Positions 17,563 to 26,333 of a stretch of 46,532 nt of DNA are shown here, piece after piece. The notes beneath the pieces are model-generated. The model saw only the letters and a list, made by a program, of their open reading frames with translations, was not told the origin of the DNA and did not search any database. Position 1 is the first letter of the stretch; every line of letters begins with the position of its first letter. The position numbers and the translations under genes were made by a program. Source of the DNA: Chlorobiaceae bacterium (lineage in GTDB: Bacteria > Bacteroidota > Chlorobiia > Chlorobiales > Chlorobiaceae); NCBI GenBank assembly GCA_012972835.1, contig JABDHK010000055.1:1-46532 (forward strand). Direction: 5' to 3'.

Positions 17563-17963
17563 GCCTCCCGTATCATCCAAAACAAGGCACCATTGTTATT
17601 TGTGATTTCAAAGGTTTTGTTTCTCCTGAAATGGTTAAGCGAAGACCGGCAGTGATCGTTTCTCCTCGGTTGCGTAAAAGAGAGGGCCTTTGTACCATTG
17701 TTCCTTTAAGTACTACGCCACCGAAGGTTATTGAGGCTTACCACTACAAGTTGTACTTTGATCCGGTTCTTCCTGAGCCCTATAACGCTGAATTTCACTG
17801 GGTAAAAGCCGATATGGTCTATACCGTATCATTAGACAGACTTTTTCTGCCATTCTTCGGAAAAGATCAGGGTAAAAGGAGTTACGATATAAGAGTTATA
17901 AGCAAAGATGAACTTGTTAATATCCAGCGATGTATTTTGGCGGGCTTAGGAATAATCCCTTGA
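17559..17963 (+). CDS. PemK/MazF-like endoribonuclease toxin
   Basis: A 134-residue protein with the PemK/MazF fold pattern: 'KQGTIVICDFKGF' near the N-terminus, 'KRRPAVIVSPRL' (the R-PA-V motif), 'CTIVPLSTTPP' and 'HWVKADMVYTVSLDRL'. Such proteins cut mRNA at short motifs and are held inactive by an antitoxin. AGGA lies four bases before ATG 17559. The upstream 41-codon frame overlaps it and is the only antitoxin candidate seen. It is longer than E. coli MazF (111 residues) by an insert and a C-terminal extension. Confidence 0.8.
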   Translation: MSLPYHPKQGTIVICDFKGFVSPEMVKRRPAVIVSPRLRKREGLCTIVPLSTTPPKVIEAYHYKLYFDPVLPEPYNAEFHWVKADMVYTVSLDRLFLPFFGKDQGKRSYDIRVISKDELVNIQRCILAGLGIIP

Positions 17964-17997
17964 CGATGACTCCACAAAAGAGTATATTGAACTCGTA

Positions 17998-18117
17998 CCC
18001 GCTCTCCTGACTTGTCAGGATCGGGCTTAAGTCCACTTAGGTGGCCGCCATGCAAGAGAAAATCAATTTAGCATGGTGTCTTATTAAGGCCCCGTATTCG
18101 TACTGGGCCTTTTTTTT
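17998..18117 (+). ncRNA. Candidate structured RNA with four hairpins and terminator
   Basis: Downstream of the PemK-like gene lie four hairpins in 120 bases. They are: TCCTGACTTGTCAGGA (18005-18020) extended by CCCG/CGGG (17998 and 18022); CCAC-TTAG-GTGG (18033-18044); CCATGC (18048) with GCATGG (18071); and the GC-rich terminator at 18086-18117. There is no convincing open frame across it. It could be a small RNA, an RNA partner of the toxin, or only a complex 3' end. Expression is unknown. Confidence 0.4.
18086..18117 (+). terminator. Rho-independent terminator
   Basis: AAGGCCC pairs with GGGCCTT around a short loop and is followed by a run of T (AAGGCCCC...GGGCCTTTTTTTT). It ends the plus-strand transcript of the toxin gene and/or the RNA candidate just upstream. 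Confidence 0.8.
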
Positions 18118-18354
18118 GTCCTTTATCACCACGGAGCAATTAAAAAAGCCCATCATTGCACTGAGAAGGGTACCCTTCAACGGCCAGAGGCCGACCTTCA
18201 TGCAAAACAGGCTGATGATATTTCAAAGCAGAGAAGAGAGAGAAAATAAAAAGGCCCCGGAAATAGTCCAAAGCCTCATCGTCGACCGGGAAAAGCCCAA
18301 TCCATTAGTTAATCGTAGAAGAAAAGTGCTGTTGTTGCAAAAGAATCTTTGCTT

Positions 18355-19305
18355 TTACCCTTCCCAGAGCGCTTCATTTTCAAGAGTCGAGGGAAATCCC
18401 ATGGCGGCAAGGTCAATGTTCGGGTACTTGTTGACCAGCAAAAAAAACTTTTGCCTGAAAGAGCTTTTCGGGTTTACGGTTTGCAGCAGATACAAAAGTA
18501 TCGAGAGCATATAGTACGCTCTACTATTCAATTTCCCGTGAGAACCCTTGATTGAAAAAATGGATTCACTTGAAAGCCAGAGCTTCGAAGGGGTGTTAGG
18601 CATCTGGGGGCTTATACCAAACTCCCTGTTCCAAAATCGTGAGTGATGAGCACAAAGATTTCGCAAATACACGATGCAGTGCAGCCAGGAGGCAAAAGAT
18701 GTGTCATCAAGCCCAAAATGATGTGCTATAGCTCTTTTGCTTCTCCCTCCTTTCAATCCGGAATACAAGGTTGAAATCTGTCCGAACGATGCAATCTCCA
18801 GAATCATCCAGCATGGAGGATAATTGTCCGAGTACTTTTTTCTGAATGCAACAATAAACTCCTCCTGGCTATTCCTGAAATCATCAAGCAACTTCTGAAG
18901 AGTTCGATCGTGACCATAACGATGATTCGTAAACCGCTGCTTATCAGCATACCATGTCGGGCCGAATGCCAGCGACAGGGTATTAATCATTTGGGCTCTT
19001 ACGGCAACCTCAATCTTTTCAATCTCACCGAGCACTCATTGCCGCAACTCCCGGTCAAAACAGTAGAGTTTGAATCCATTATCAAATGAAGCGTTTGGTT
19101 TGAACCGGTGCAGGTGTTTTGGCTGTTGCAGTAGCGGGTGCCAGTATCCGCTTAACCTGTAGTAGCTGATATGATGGAGCAGATGCAGGGCTTTCGAATC
19201 ATCTTCAACAAGCAAACCGCGATCCTTCAGGAGCTGTAGCTGCTTTTCATGGCTTAACGGTGGCTTTGTATACTGTTCCAGCATAAAAGAGGAGGGTGCC
19301 GACAT
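18355..19305 (-). pseudogene. Abi_2 family abortive infection protein with in-frame TGA
   Basis: On the minus strand one frame of 317 codons is broken by a single TGA at 19038-19036. The first part (from 19305) has 'HISYYRLSGYWHPL' and ends 'LYCFDRELRQ'. The second continues directly as 'LGEIEKIEVAVRAQ', where family members read through with a leucine-like residue. The HEPN-type motif 'RNLCAHHSRFWNR' is intact. Everything else has the normal Abi_2 layout, so this is a one-step nonsense mutant, either recently inactivated or read through at low level. A start at the GTG after the stop would lack the N-terminal domain. Confidence 0.82.
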
Positions 19306-20467
19306 AAAAACAAAAAGCCCACCCTGAGCGCGCTGTTCTTACGGGAAGCGGGGTGAGCATGTTGAGTACAGAGTAAAGAAAAATACCTGAAAAAGCAATC
19401 GAAATTCATATTTCATCCCCATCCAGAACCCTCTCCATTCGCAAAAGCAGTCTACCGCCTTTGCCCATAACCAACCCGATACACCCAATACCAGAAGCGC
19501 CGCACTCCGCTTCGCTCCGTTTGCGCAGCCTACCGGGCGCGCAGGCCAACTGACTCTGGCCCGTACTGCCCTCATCCCCGCAACGCCCGAAACCAAAACC
19601 CACCCAACAGCGCACTGCACGGGGCAGGGCAGTCAGTCAGCCACGTTCCGGCAGTCTCCGCCGGGCTGCCTGACTGCCGCCCCTCGCACACCCGTATTCC
19701 CAAAGCCCCATCCCGAAGATCTCGCCAAGCCCGATCAACCGCACCAGCTTGCGTTCGCTCCGGGCTGTCACGCTTTTTGCAAGCAAAAAGAGCGTGCCGC
19801 GCCAGCCCTCCGCTCCTTGCAAGCAGGTGCTCAACAGCAACCCGATGCCCACGTAAAAGCGGCAAATCGCCCTGCCGGAGTACCGGCAAGGCGAACATTC
19901 ATATAGTCGCCCGCGCCTCCGCGAAAAGGTAGGGCCCCCTGTATACCGCTCCAGCGTGGGCTCCATGCAGCAAGCTGCAAGCTTACCTGCGGCTTTGTCA
20001 CGCTGCTTGCCAGGGAATCAATGCAAGCATCCCGCCAAAGCCCTGCCACTATCAATCACAGCGATATAACCCGGTCTGTCATGCCGCTTGCAAGAAAAAG
20101 CAAGCGCCCCGCCAGCCCGAACGAAGAGAGGCTAAGCAAGCAGGTTGGGCCTCAACGTTTTGCGGTCGGGCTCCCTGTATTCGTTTCGGCCCAACCCCCT
20201 TGCTTGCAAAAGAGCAGCAAGGCCGGAGTACCGCCCCTGCTACCCAAAAGCAACCGCTACGCGGACAAAAACCATCCCCCGTGGGACGGGCTGAAGATAT
20301 GCCAGTTTGCCTTTTTGCTGCCAAGGGCCGTTCGCTTCCGCGGAGTACCTTGTGCAGCTCACTTCCTCCCTTGCACAAAAAGTTTGCCTGGGCATGGGGA
20401 AGCCCTTGTCCCCCCGGGGAATGGCTCAAAAGCCATCCACTCAACCAGCAGGAAAAGGAGCATCATC
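19306..20467. other. Long gene-free interval with degenerate GC-rich repeats
   Basis: No gene is supported in these 1162 bases; open frames on both strands have shadow-like composition. The DNA is C-rich on the plus strand, with repeated pieces: GTCACGCTTTTTGC and variants (19766, 19996, 20079), TTGCAAGCAAAAAG-type runs, and CCGGAGTACCG-type runs (19877, 20224). An inverted pair GGTTGGGCC (20143) / GGCCCAACC (20188) frames about 36 bases. The same family occurs at 15.8-16.0 kb. The function is unknown. Confidence 0.5.
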
Positions 20468-20719
20468 ATGGTTATCGCAGAATATACAAGCCCCTCCGGC
20501 ACCGTATACCGCCTCATAAAAGAAGGTACGCGAGTCATCGCAGAGCGCCAGATCAATGAAGTATGGGAAGAAGCCGGCACCTATTGCGGCAGCGACATCT
20601 ACAACACAGAAACCGCAATCATCAAAATTGTCGGCTTCATGGAAGATAAAAACCTCTACCAGCTCCCTTGGTGCGCCAAACCAGCGCCAAAAATACCCAC
20701 AAACCCAAAGCTCAACTAA
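20468..20719 (+). CDS. Small protein of unknown function (83 residues)
   Basis: ATG 20468 has a good Shine-Dalgarno (AAAAGGAG) seven bases upstream. The product starts 'MVIAEYTSPSGTVYRLI' and contains 'EVWEEAGTYCGSDIYNTE'. It looks like a small beta-rich soluble protein, with no signal peptide or membrane segment. I do not recognise a family. It stands alone between a GC-rich repeat region and an HTH protein gene, in accessory surroundings. Its stop is followed by a GC hairpin at 20769-20790. Sound start signals and non-shadow composition make it a real gene candidate. Confidence 0.6.
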   Translation: MVIAEYTSPSGTVYRLIKEGTRVIAERQINEVWEEAGTYCGSDIYNTETAIIKIVGFMEDKNLYQLPWCAKPAPKIPTNPKLN

Positions 20720-20768
20720 CCACCTCCTGCCGGCTCAATAAACACCAGTAACCACTGCTAAACAGCAA

Positions 20769-20790
20769 AGGCACGGAACCCCCCGTGCCT
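20769..20790 (+). terminator. GC-rich hairpin after the 83-residue gene
   Basis: AGGCACGG (20769-20776) pairs perfectly with CCGTGCCT (20783-20790) around a 6-base loop. There is no T-run, so termination is uncertain. Confidence 0.45.
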
Positions 20791-20889
20791 CAAACATCCG
20801 CATCTGCCAATTAGCCTTCCCGCGAACTATTGTAAAGCCTCTCTGGCTCTTCTTTATCCTTATCATTTCCTATCTTTGCTGCTCTTCGT

Positions 20890-20918
20890 TTGCTTTTATT
20901 CTCGCTATTAGGTATAAT
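20890..20918 (+). promoter_or_regulatory. Candidate sigma-70-type promoter of the HTH gene
   Basis: TTGCTT (20890-20895) and TATAAT (20913-20918) are separated by 17 bases, 42 bases before the start codon of the 127-residue gene. Confidence 0.5.
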
Positions 20919-20960
20919 TGCCTATTAAATGTACATAAAATATTGAAAAAATAGAGATAT

Positions 20961-21344
20961 ATGCCTCTGTCAGGCCCCTATACCGACGAAGCCAAACGCC
21001 TCAGAGCAGAGATCAAAAAGAAATTCAAAACCCAGGTAGCCCTCTGCCAGGCAATCGGAGCCAAAGACGCCTCCTACATCACCGCCTACGTCACCGGCAA
21101 AAACCGCATCGGCAACATCCTCCGCGAAAAACTCGAAGCCGTCGGCATTGACGTCAACTACATCCTCTACGGCAAAAAAGGCACCCCGCAGCTCCCGCCA
21201 CCACCGCCCGATCCCATCCTGACCCTCATCCTCACCGACTGCACCCAAAAAATCCAGCAGCTCCAGAACCAAGCGATCGACATGAACAAACAACTCCTCG
21301 AACTCAACAAACTCCTCGACACCATCAAAAAAAGACTGCCCTGA
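20961..21344 (+). CDS. HTH domain protein with C-terminal coiled coil (127 residues)
   Basis: Residues ~8-70 resemble a helix-turn-helix domain of the XRE/bacteriophage type ('KKFKTQVALCQAIGAKDASYI' region, then 'LREKLEAVGIDVNYILYG'). A proline-rich linker (PPPPP) follows and then a helical, probably coiled-coil tail ('QKIQQLQNQAIDMNKQLLEL'). It may be a small DNA-binding regulator that dimerises through the tail. It has a plausible promoter of its own and no operon partner. The HTH assignment is by pattern only. Confidence 0.6.
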   Translation: MPLSGPYTDEAKRLRAEIKKKFKTQVALCQAIGAKDASYITAYVTGKNRIGNILREKLEAVGIDVNYILYGKKGTPQLPPPPPDPILTLILTDCTQKIQQLQNQAIDMNKQLLELNKLLDTIKKRLP

Positions 21345-21740
21345 TGCGTCATTCTAACTGAAAACGCTCAATTCACCACAGTCAGTCGATCCGGTTACTA
21401 TATTCAAGAAGCAATCAGGCAGACTATAGAGCCCGTCATGGTTCCAGTTTATTCGTGCAGGGTTGTGTATGGTGTTTTTCTAAACTACACCCCGTAAAGG
21501 ATAGCCACCATCAGCCAATGCCATAAATGCACCTGTTCCAAAAGAGAAAAATATTTACACATCAAAAGTTTGCTCTCTCTTTTTCGTTATCTTTGATAAC
21601 TTTGCAGAATATTTCTCAAGTGTACGGAAGGCTCAAAAAAAGGAAAAATTGACCGGTTGGTAAATTTTTGGCTTTTTTTGATGCTTTTTATTTCCGGTAT
21701 AGTGATTCAAAATAATCAGATATAGAGCTTTCTTGAAAAA
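21345..21740. other. Gene-free interval before rfbD
   Basis: I see no gene in these 396 bases. The right half is AT-rich and probably carries the promoter of the nucleotide-sugar genes; TATAGT at 21698-21703 is a possible -10 box. Confidence 0.4.
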
Positions 21741-22622
21741 ATGAGCATCAATATTCTTGTTACCGGCAGCAAAGGCCAGCTGGGCTCTGAACTGCAGGCG
21801 TTGTCGGCCAACAGTGGCAATCAGCACTTTTTTTTCTATGATCTTCCTGAACTTGATATAACAAGCCATGATCTCGTCGATCGAGTATGCCGCGAACATG
21901 GCATCGATGTTATAGTGAATTGTGCGGCATATACCGCCGTTGACCGGGCTGAAACCGATTCGGATGCGGCGTTCCGGGTTAACAGGGATGGTGCAGCTGT
22001 GCTTGCAGCATGTGCTAAAGAGCGCAATGCTCTTCTGCTGCATATTTCCACTGATTATGTTTTTAATGGAGAGTCATGCACGCCTTATCGTGAAAACGAT
22101 CCAGCCTCTCCCCGTAGTGTTTACGGGATATCGAAATGGGAGGGTGAAGAGCGCATTCGTCAGATTGCTCCCTCGTATTTGATTATAAGGACTTCATGGC
22201 TCTACTCCGTCTATGGCGCCAACTTTGTCAAAACCATGCTTCGACTCGGTTCGGAACGTCAACTGCTCAATGTGGTTGATGACCAGATTGGAACACCCAC
22301 TTTGGCGGCCGACCTTGCTGCAGCTCTTGTGACGATTCTTGATCATTACGACCCGACTGTTCAGTATCAAGCAACCTATCACTTTTCCAATGAAGGTGTG
22401 GCTTCGTGGTATGATTTTGCTTTGGCTATTATGGAGCTTTCTGGGTTGTCATGCAAAGTGTTGCCGGTAGAAAGCGCCCACTATCCTCAGATTGCTCCAA
22501 GGCCCAGCTTTAGCGTTCTTAACAAATCAGCCATCAAGCGGGAGTGGGGAGTTGAAATTCCATACTGGCGGGCATCACTGGCAGCTATGCTTCAGCAAAT
22601 CCAGCGATCAGAAAAAGAATAA
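21741..22622 (+). CDS. rfbD: dTDP-4-dehydrorhamnose reductase
   Basis: A 293-residue extended short-chain dehydrogenase of the RmlD family. The NAD(P)-binding glycine motif is 'LVTGSKGQLGSEL' (7-18), and the catalytic Tyr128/Lys132 are in 'SVYGISKWEGE'. It makes dTDP-L-rhamnose from dTDP-4-dehydro-L-rhamnose for surface polysaccharide. It is the first gene of a sugar-nucleotide cluster (rfbD, rfbB, galE, manC). rfbA and rfbC, often adjacent, are not in the window. Confidence 0.93.
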   Translation: MSINILVTGSKGQLGSELQALSANSGNQHFFFYDLPELDITSHDLVDRVCREHGIDVIVNCAAYTAVDRAETDSDAAFRVNRDGAAVLAACAKERNALLLHISTDYVFNGESCTPYRENDPASPRSVYGISKWEGEERIRQIAPSYLIIRTSWLYSVYGANFVKTMLRLGSERQLLNVVDDQIGTPTLAADLAAALVTILDHYDPTVQYQATYHFSNEGVASWYDFALAIMELSGLSCKVLPVESAHYPQIAPRPSFSVLNKSAIKREWGVEIPYWRASLAAMLQQIQRSEKE

Positions 22623-22681
22623 AACCTCTCCAGTGGCGATTAATGGAGAGAGACGACAACCATTAAATAATCGAAACACCA

Positions 22682-23731
22682 ATGCATATTTTGATCACCG
22701 GAGGAGCCGGCTTTATCGGGTCGCATGTTGTCAGACATTTCTTGAAGAGCTATCCAGCCTATACAATAACCAATCTTGACGCTCTTACCTATGCCGGAAA
22801 CCTTGCCAACCTCATGGATGTTGACGCTCTGCCGAACTATCGGTTTGTAAAAGGGGATATCAACGACGGCGATTTTCTGCAGCGTTTGTTCCGAGAGTCC
22901 CGCTTTGATGGAGTTATTCATCTCGCAGCCGAGTCGCATGTTGACCGTTCAATTTCCAATCCAACGGAGTTTGTGGTCACTAATGTGCTTGGGACGGTTA
23001 ATCTGCTCAATGCAGCAAGGGCGTGCTGGCAGTCAGATTTTGAAGGGAAAAGGTTCTACCATATTTCAACTGATGAGGTCTACGGTTCACTTGGCAGGGA
23101 AGGACTGTTTACCGAACAAACCGCTTACGATCCCCATAGCCCTTATTCGGCCTCAAAGGCCTCTTCGGATCATTTTGTTAGGGCTTATCATGATACCTAT
23201 AATTTGCCGGTTGTGATCAGCAACTGTTCAAATAATTATGGTTCATTCCAGTTTCCTGAAAAGCTTATTCCTCTTTTTATCAATAATATCGTGCACAACA
23301 AACCCCTGCCGGTTTATGGCAAGGGTGAGAATATTCGTGACTGGCTCTGGGTTGTTGACCATGCGCAAGCGATCGATGTGATTTATCATCAGGGCAGCAA
23401 TGGAGAAACTTACAATATCGGCGGTCATAATGAATGGAGCAACATTGATCTGATCAGGCTTCTTTGTCGGATTATGGACACAAAGCTTGGGCGCGCGGCT
23501 GGTGAGTCGGAAAAACTCGTCACCTATGTTACCGACAGGGCTGGTCACGACCTTCGTTATGCCATTGATTCATCGAAACTGCAGCGGGAACTTGGCTGGG
23601 TACCTTCTATATCATTTGAAAAGGGGCTTGAACTGACTGTTGACTGGTATCTTACAAATGCGGAGTGGCTTCAGAATGTTACTTCGGGTGAGTACCAGCA
23701 TTACTACAAAGAGATGTATGGTGCAAGGTGA
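22682..23731 (+). CDS. rfbB: dTDP-glucose 4,6-dehydratase
   Basis: A 349-residue RmlB protein. It has 'LITGGAGFIGSHVV' for NAD, the dehydratase signature 'HISTDEVYGSLG' (T130, D131, E132) and catalytic Tyr155/Lys159 in 'SPYSASKASSDHF'. It converts dTDP-glucose to dTDP-4-dehydro-6-deoxyglucose, the step before RmlC and RmlD. It starts at ATG 22682, 59 bases after rfbD. All key residues are present. Confidence 0.95.
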   Translation: MHILITGGAGFIGSHVVRHFLKSYPAYTITNLDALTYAGNLANLMDVDALPNYRFVKGDINDGDFLQRLFRESRFDGVIHLAAESHVDRSISNPTEFVVTNVLGTVNLLNAARACWQSDFEGKRFYHISTDEVYGSLGREGLFTEQTAYDPHSPYSASKASSDHFVRAYHDTYNLPVVISNCSNNYGSFQFPEKLIPLFINNIVHNKPLPVYGKGENIRDWLWVVDHAQAIDVIYHQGSNGETYNIGGHNEWSNIDLIRLLCRIMDTKLGRAAGESEKLVTYVTDRAGHDLRYAIDSSKLQRELGWVPSISFEKGLELTVDWYLTNAEWLQNVTSGEYQHYYKEMYGAR

Positions 23732-23776
23732 AATAGATCTTACTTGATACTTAACATTTGAAATCAGGAATGTATT

Positions 23777-24754
23777 ATGCGAATTCTGGTTATTGGAGGT
23801 GCTGGCTATATCGGCAGCCATGTTGCACGAGCGTTTCTTGACCATGGTTATGCTGTCACTGTGTTTGACAATTTTCAGACCGGTTTAAGGGAAAATCTCT
23901 TTGATGATGCTTTGTTTGTGCATGGTGATATCATGCGTGCAGATCAGTTGCGGGCAGCCATGGCAGGAGGCTTTGACGGATGTGTGCACCTGGCAGCACT
24001 GAAAGCCGCCGGACTCTCGATGCTGCAGCCCGAAATCTATGCAGAAGCTAATATTGCCGGAACCATTAATATACTCAACCAGGCATCTGCGGCGGGAATA
24101 TCACGGGTTATCTTTTCCTCTTCGGCAGCGGTCTATGGTGCTCCTCAATACTTGCCGATTGATGAGAATCACCCGACTGAGCCGGAAAATTTTTACGGTT
24201 TTACAAAGCTTGAAATAGAGCGCTTGCTGAATTGGTATGATCGCCTCAAAGGGATGCGGTATGGCGCAATCCGCTATTTTAACGCTGCAGGTTATGATGT
24301 TCCTGGGCGAATCCAGGGTCTTGAACTCAACCCGGAGAATCTTCTGCCGATTGTCATGGAAACGGCTGCAGGTATTCGGCCAAAACTCTCCATATTCGGT
24401 GATGACTATCCGACAAGGGACGGAAGCTGTATCCGCGACTATGTTCATGTATCCGATCTTGCCGAAGCGCATGTAAGTGCTTTTGAATATCTGCTGCAGC
24501 ATGACCAAAGCATTACAGTGAATCTTGGTAGCCAGACAGGGGTCAGTGTCTTTGAAATGGTAGAACGGGCTCGTGCAATCACCGGGAGAAAAATTTCTGC
24601 CGAAGTTACGGGAAGGCGTGCGGGAGATCCTTCGGAGCTTGTGGCATCATCTCTCAAAGCGCGGGAGCTTCTTGGATGGGTACCGAAGTTCAGCGATGTT
24701 GATACCCTTATCGCATCGACGTGGAAGATGTATGAGAAATTTGTCAACCGTTAA
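23777..24754 (+). CDS. galE: UDP-glucose 4-epimerase
   Basis: A 325-residue GalE-type epimerase: 'VIGGAGYIGSHVA' for NAD, 'SSSAAVYGAPQ' for the active-site serine region, and catalytic Tyr140/Lys144 in 'NFYGFTKLEIERLL'. It interconverts UDP-glucose and UDP-galactose for polysaccharide synthesis. AGGA lies before ATG 23777. It sits 45 bases after rfbB and 17 bases before manC, consistent with one operon. Close relatives act on other UDP-sugars, so the exact substrate is not certain. Confidence 0.88.
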   Translation: MRILVIGGAGYIGSHVARAFLDHGYAVTVFDNFQTGLRENLFDDALFVHGDIMRADQLRAAMAGGFDGCVHLAALKAAGLSMLQPEIYAEANIAGTINILNQASAAGISRVIFSSSAAVYGAPQYLPIDENHPTEPENFYGFTKLEIERLLNWYDRLKGMRYGAIRYFNAAGYDVPGRIQGLELNPENLLPIVMETAAGIRPKLSIFGDDYPTRDGSCIRDYVHVSDLAEAHVSAFEYLLQHDQSITVNLGSQTGVSVFEMVERARAITGRKISAEVTGRRAGDPSELVASSLKARELLGWVPKFSDVDTLIASTWKMYEKFVNR

Positions 24755-24771
24755 CAAAATCCTCTTTACTG

Positions 24772-26187
24772 ATGATAATTCCTGTGATTCTTAGTGGTGG
24801 TTCGGGAACCAGACTTTGGCCTCTTTCCCGTGCGTTGTACCCCAAACAGCTGCTCTCGCTCATTGGCGAAAAAACCATGCTGCAGGATACGGTGCTTCGC
24901 CTTCTCTCAACCCATGATACAGGACCGGTCTATTGTGTATGCAATGAGAGCCACCGGTTTCTGGTTGCTGAACAGCTTCATGAGATCAATACCGAAATAG
25001 GTGAAATTATTCTTGAGCCTTCAGGGCGCAATACGGCGCCGGCAGCGGCCATAGCGGCTATGCTCATCGCTGAAAGGCATCCGGGAGCTACCATGCTGAT
25101 ACTGCCAGCTGATCATGTTATTTTTGATCCTGTGGCGTTCGGCGCTGCTGTTGCTGTGGGACAGGTGGCAGCTGAACATGGTGAACTGGTTACCTTCGGT
25201 ATTGTGCCGCTCTCCCCTGAAACCGGTTACGGCTATATCAGGGCTTCAGTGACAAGTGAAGGTACACTTGCAGCCTACCCGGTGCTTGATTTTGTTGAGA
25301 AGCCCGACAAGACCACAGCGGAGTTATATCTCGCATCGGGCGACTATTTCTGGAATAGCGGTATTTTTCTCTTCAAGGCTGAACTCTATCTTCAGGAGCT
25401 CGAATCTCATGCCCCGGCCATCGTTGCAGCATGCCGTGAGGCTGTGCAGAAAGCGCGTAAAGATCTTGATTTTTTAAGACTTGATATCGAAGCTTTTTGT
25501 GCATCTCCCTCTGATTCCATTGACTATGCCGTAATGGAAAAAACTGCAAAAGCCGCTCTTGTTCCTCTCAATGCCGGATGGAATGATGTTGGTGCATGGT
25601 CTGCTCTCTGGGATGTTCATGCACGTGATGAAGCGGGTAATGTCAAAAAGGGTGACGTACTGGTTCAGGATGTGAAGAACTGCTATATCCATGCAACGAG
25701 CCGTCTTGTTACGGCGGTTGGTCTTGACAATCTTATTGTTGTTGAAACAGCCGATGCCGTGCTTGTTGCTTCGAGGGCCTCCGTTCAGGATGTCAAGATG
25801 CTTGTCGAAGAGTTGAAAAGGAAAGAACGGGATGAAGCAGAGGTCCACCGGAGGGTCTACAGACCTTGGGGTTCTTATGAAACCGTTGATGTTTCAGAAC
25901 GCTTCAAAGTCAAGCGCATTACGGTAAAACCAGGAGAGGCGCTCTCCTTGCAAAAACATCATCACCGTGCGGAGCACTGGGTTGTTGTAAAAGGAACCGC
26001 CCTTGTGAGAGTGGAGGACAAGGAAACCACCCTGCTCGAAGATCAGTCAACCTATATTCCTGTCGGGGCACTCCATCGACTTGAAAATACCGGAGAAATT
26101 CCGCTTGAATTGATTGAGGTGCAGTCAGGCAGTTATCTGGGAGAGGATGATATTGTTCGTCTTGAGGACAGGTATGGACGCCAGTAA
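24772..26187 (+). CDS. manC: Mannose-1-phosphate guanylyltransferase / mannose-6-phosphate isomerase
   Basis: A 471-residue bifunctional enzyme. The N-terminal nucleotidyltransferase carries 'LSGGSGTRLWPLSRALYPKQ' (8-26) and 'FVEKPDKTTAELY'. The C-terminal cupin, the type II phosphomannose isomerase, carries 'RPWGSYETVD' and the metal-binding 'SLQKHHHRAEHWVVVKG'. It supplies GDP-mannose for surface glycans. It is the last gene of the sugar-nucleotide cluster. Confidence 0.93.
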   Translation: MIIPVILSGGSGTRLWPLSRALYPKQLLSLIGEKTMLQDTVLRLLSTHDTGPVYCVCNESHRFLVAEQLHEINTEIGEIILEPSGRNTAPAAAIAAMLIAERHPGATMLILPADHVIFDPVAFGAAVAVGQVAAEHGELVTFGIVPLSPETGYGYIRASVTSEGTLAAYPVLDFVEKPDKTTAELYLASGDYFWNSGIFLFKAELYLQELESHAPAIVAACREAVQKARKDLDFLRLDIEAFCASPSDSIDYAVMEKTAKAALVPLNAGWNDVGAWSALWDVHARDEAGNVKKGDVLVQDVKNCYIHATSRLVTAVGLDNLIVVETADAVLVASRASVQDVKMLVEELKRKERDEAEVHRRVYRPWGSYETVDVSERFKVKRITVKPGEALSLQKHHHRAEHWVVVKGTALVRVEDKETTLLEDQSTYIPVGALHRLENTGEIPLELIEVQSGSYLGEDDIVRLEDRYGRQ

Positions 26188-26333
26188 TAATGAGTTCTGT
26201 TGCGCTCTGAAGCCATAAAAATCATTCGTAAGGATTTGCATACTCTTTACCGATTTGCTTTGATGGCATGATTACGTATATTATATTTTAAGTGTATTGT
26301 TTAGTCGGCGATAAACCTAAATCTCAGTATCAT

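Noticed and set aside
18041-18514. A 157-codon plus-strand open frame after the toxin gene
   Set aside because: It begins inside the hairpin-rich element, runs through the terminator and overlaps the minus-strand Abi_2 gene; no ribosome binding site.
709-19038. In-frame TGA codons in rloB (709-711) and the minus-strand Abi_2 gene (19036-19038) as a sign of UGA recoding
   Set aside because: Other genes in the window use TGA as a normal stop (for example purH and the helicase), and the residues expected at the two sites are arginine and a leucine-like residue, not tryptophan, glycine or selenocysteine.
20143-20196. Inverted pair GGTTGGGCC/GGCCCAACC as an integron attC site
   Set aside because: The core sites are in the wrong order (GTTGGGC first, GCCCAAC last), and no integrase is present in the window.
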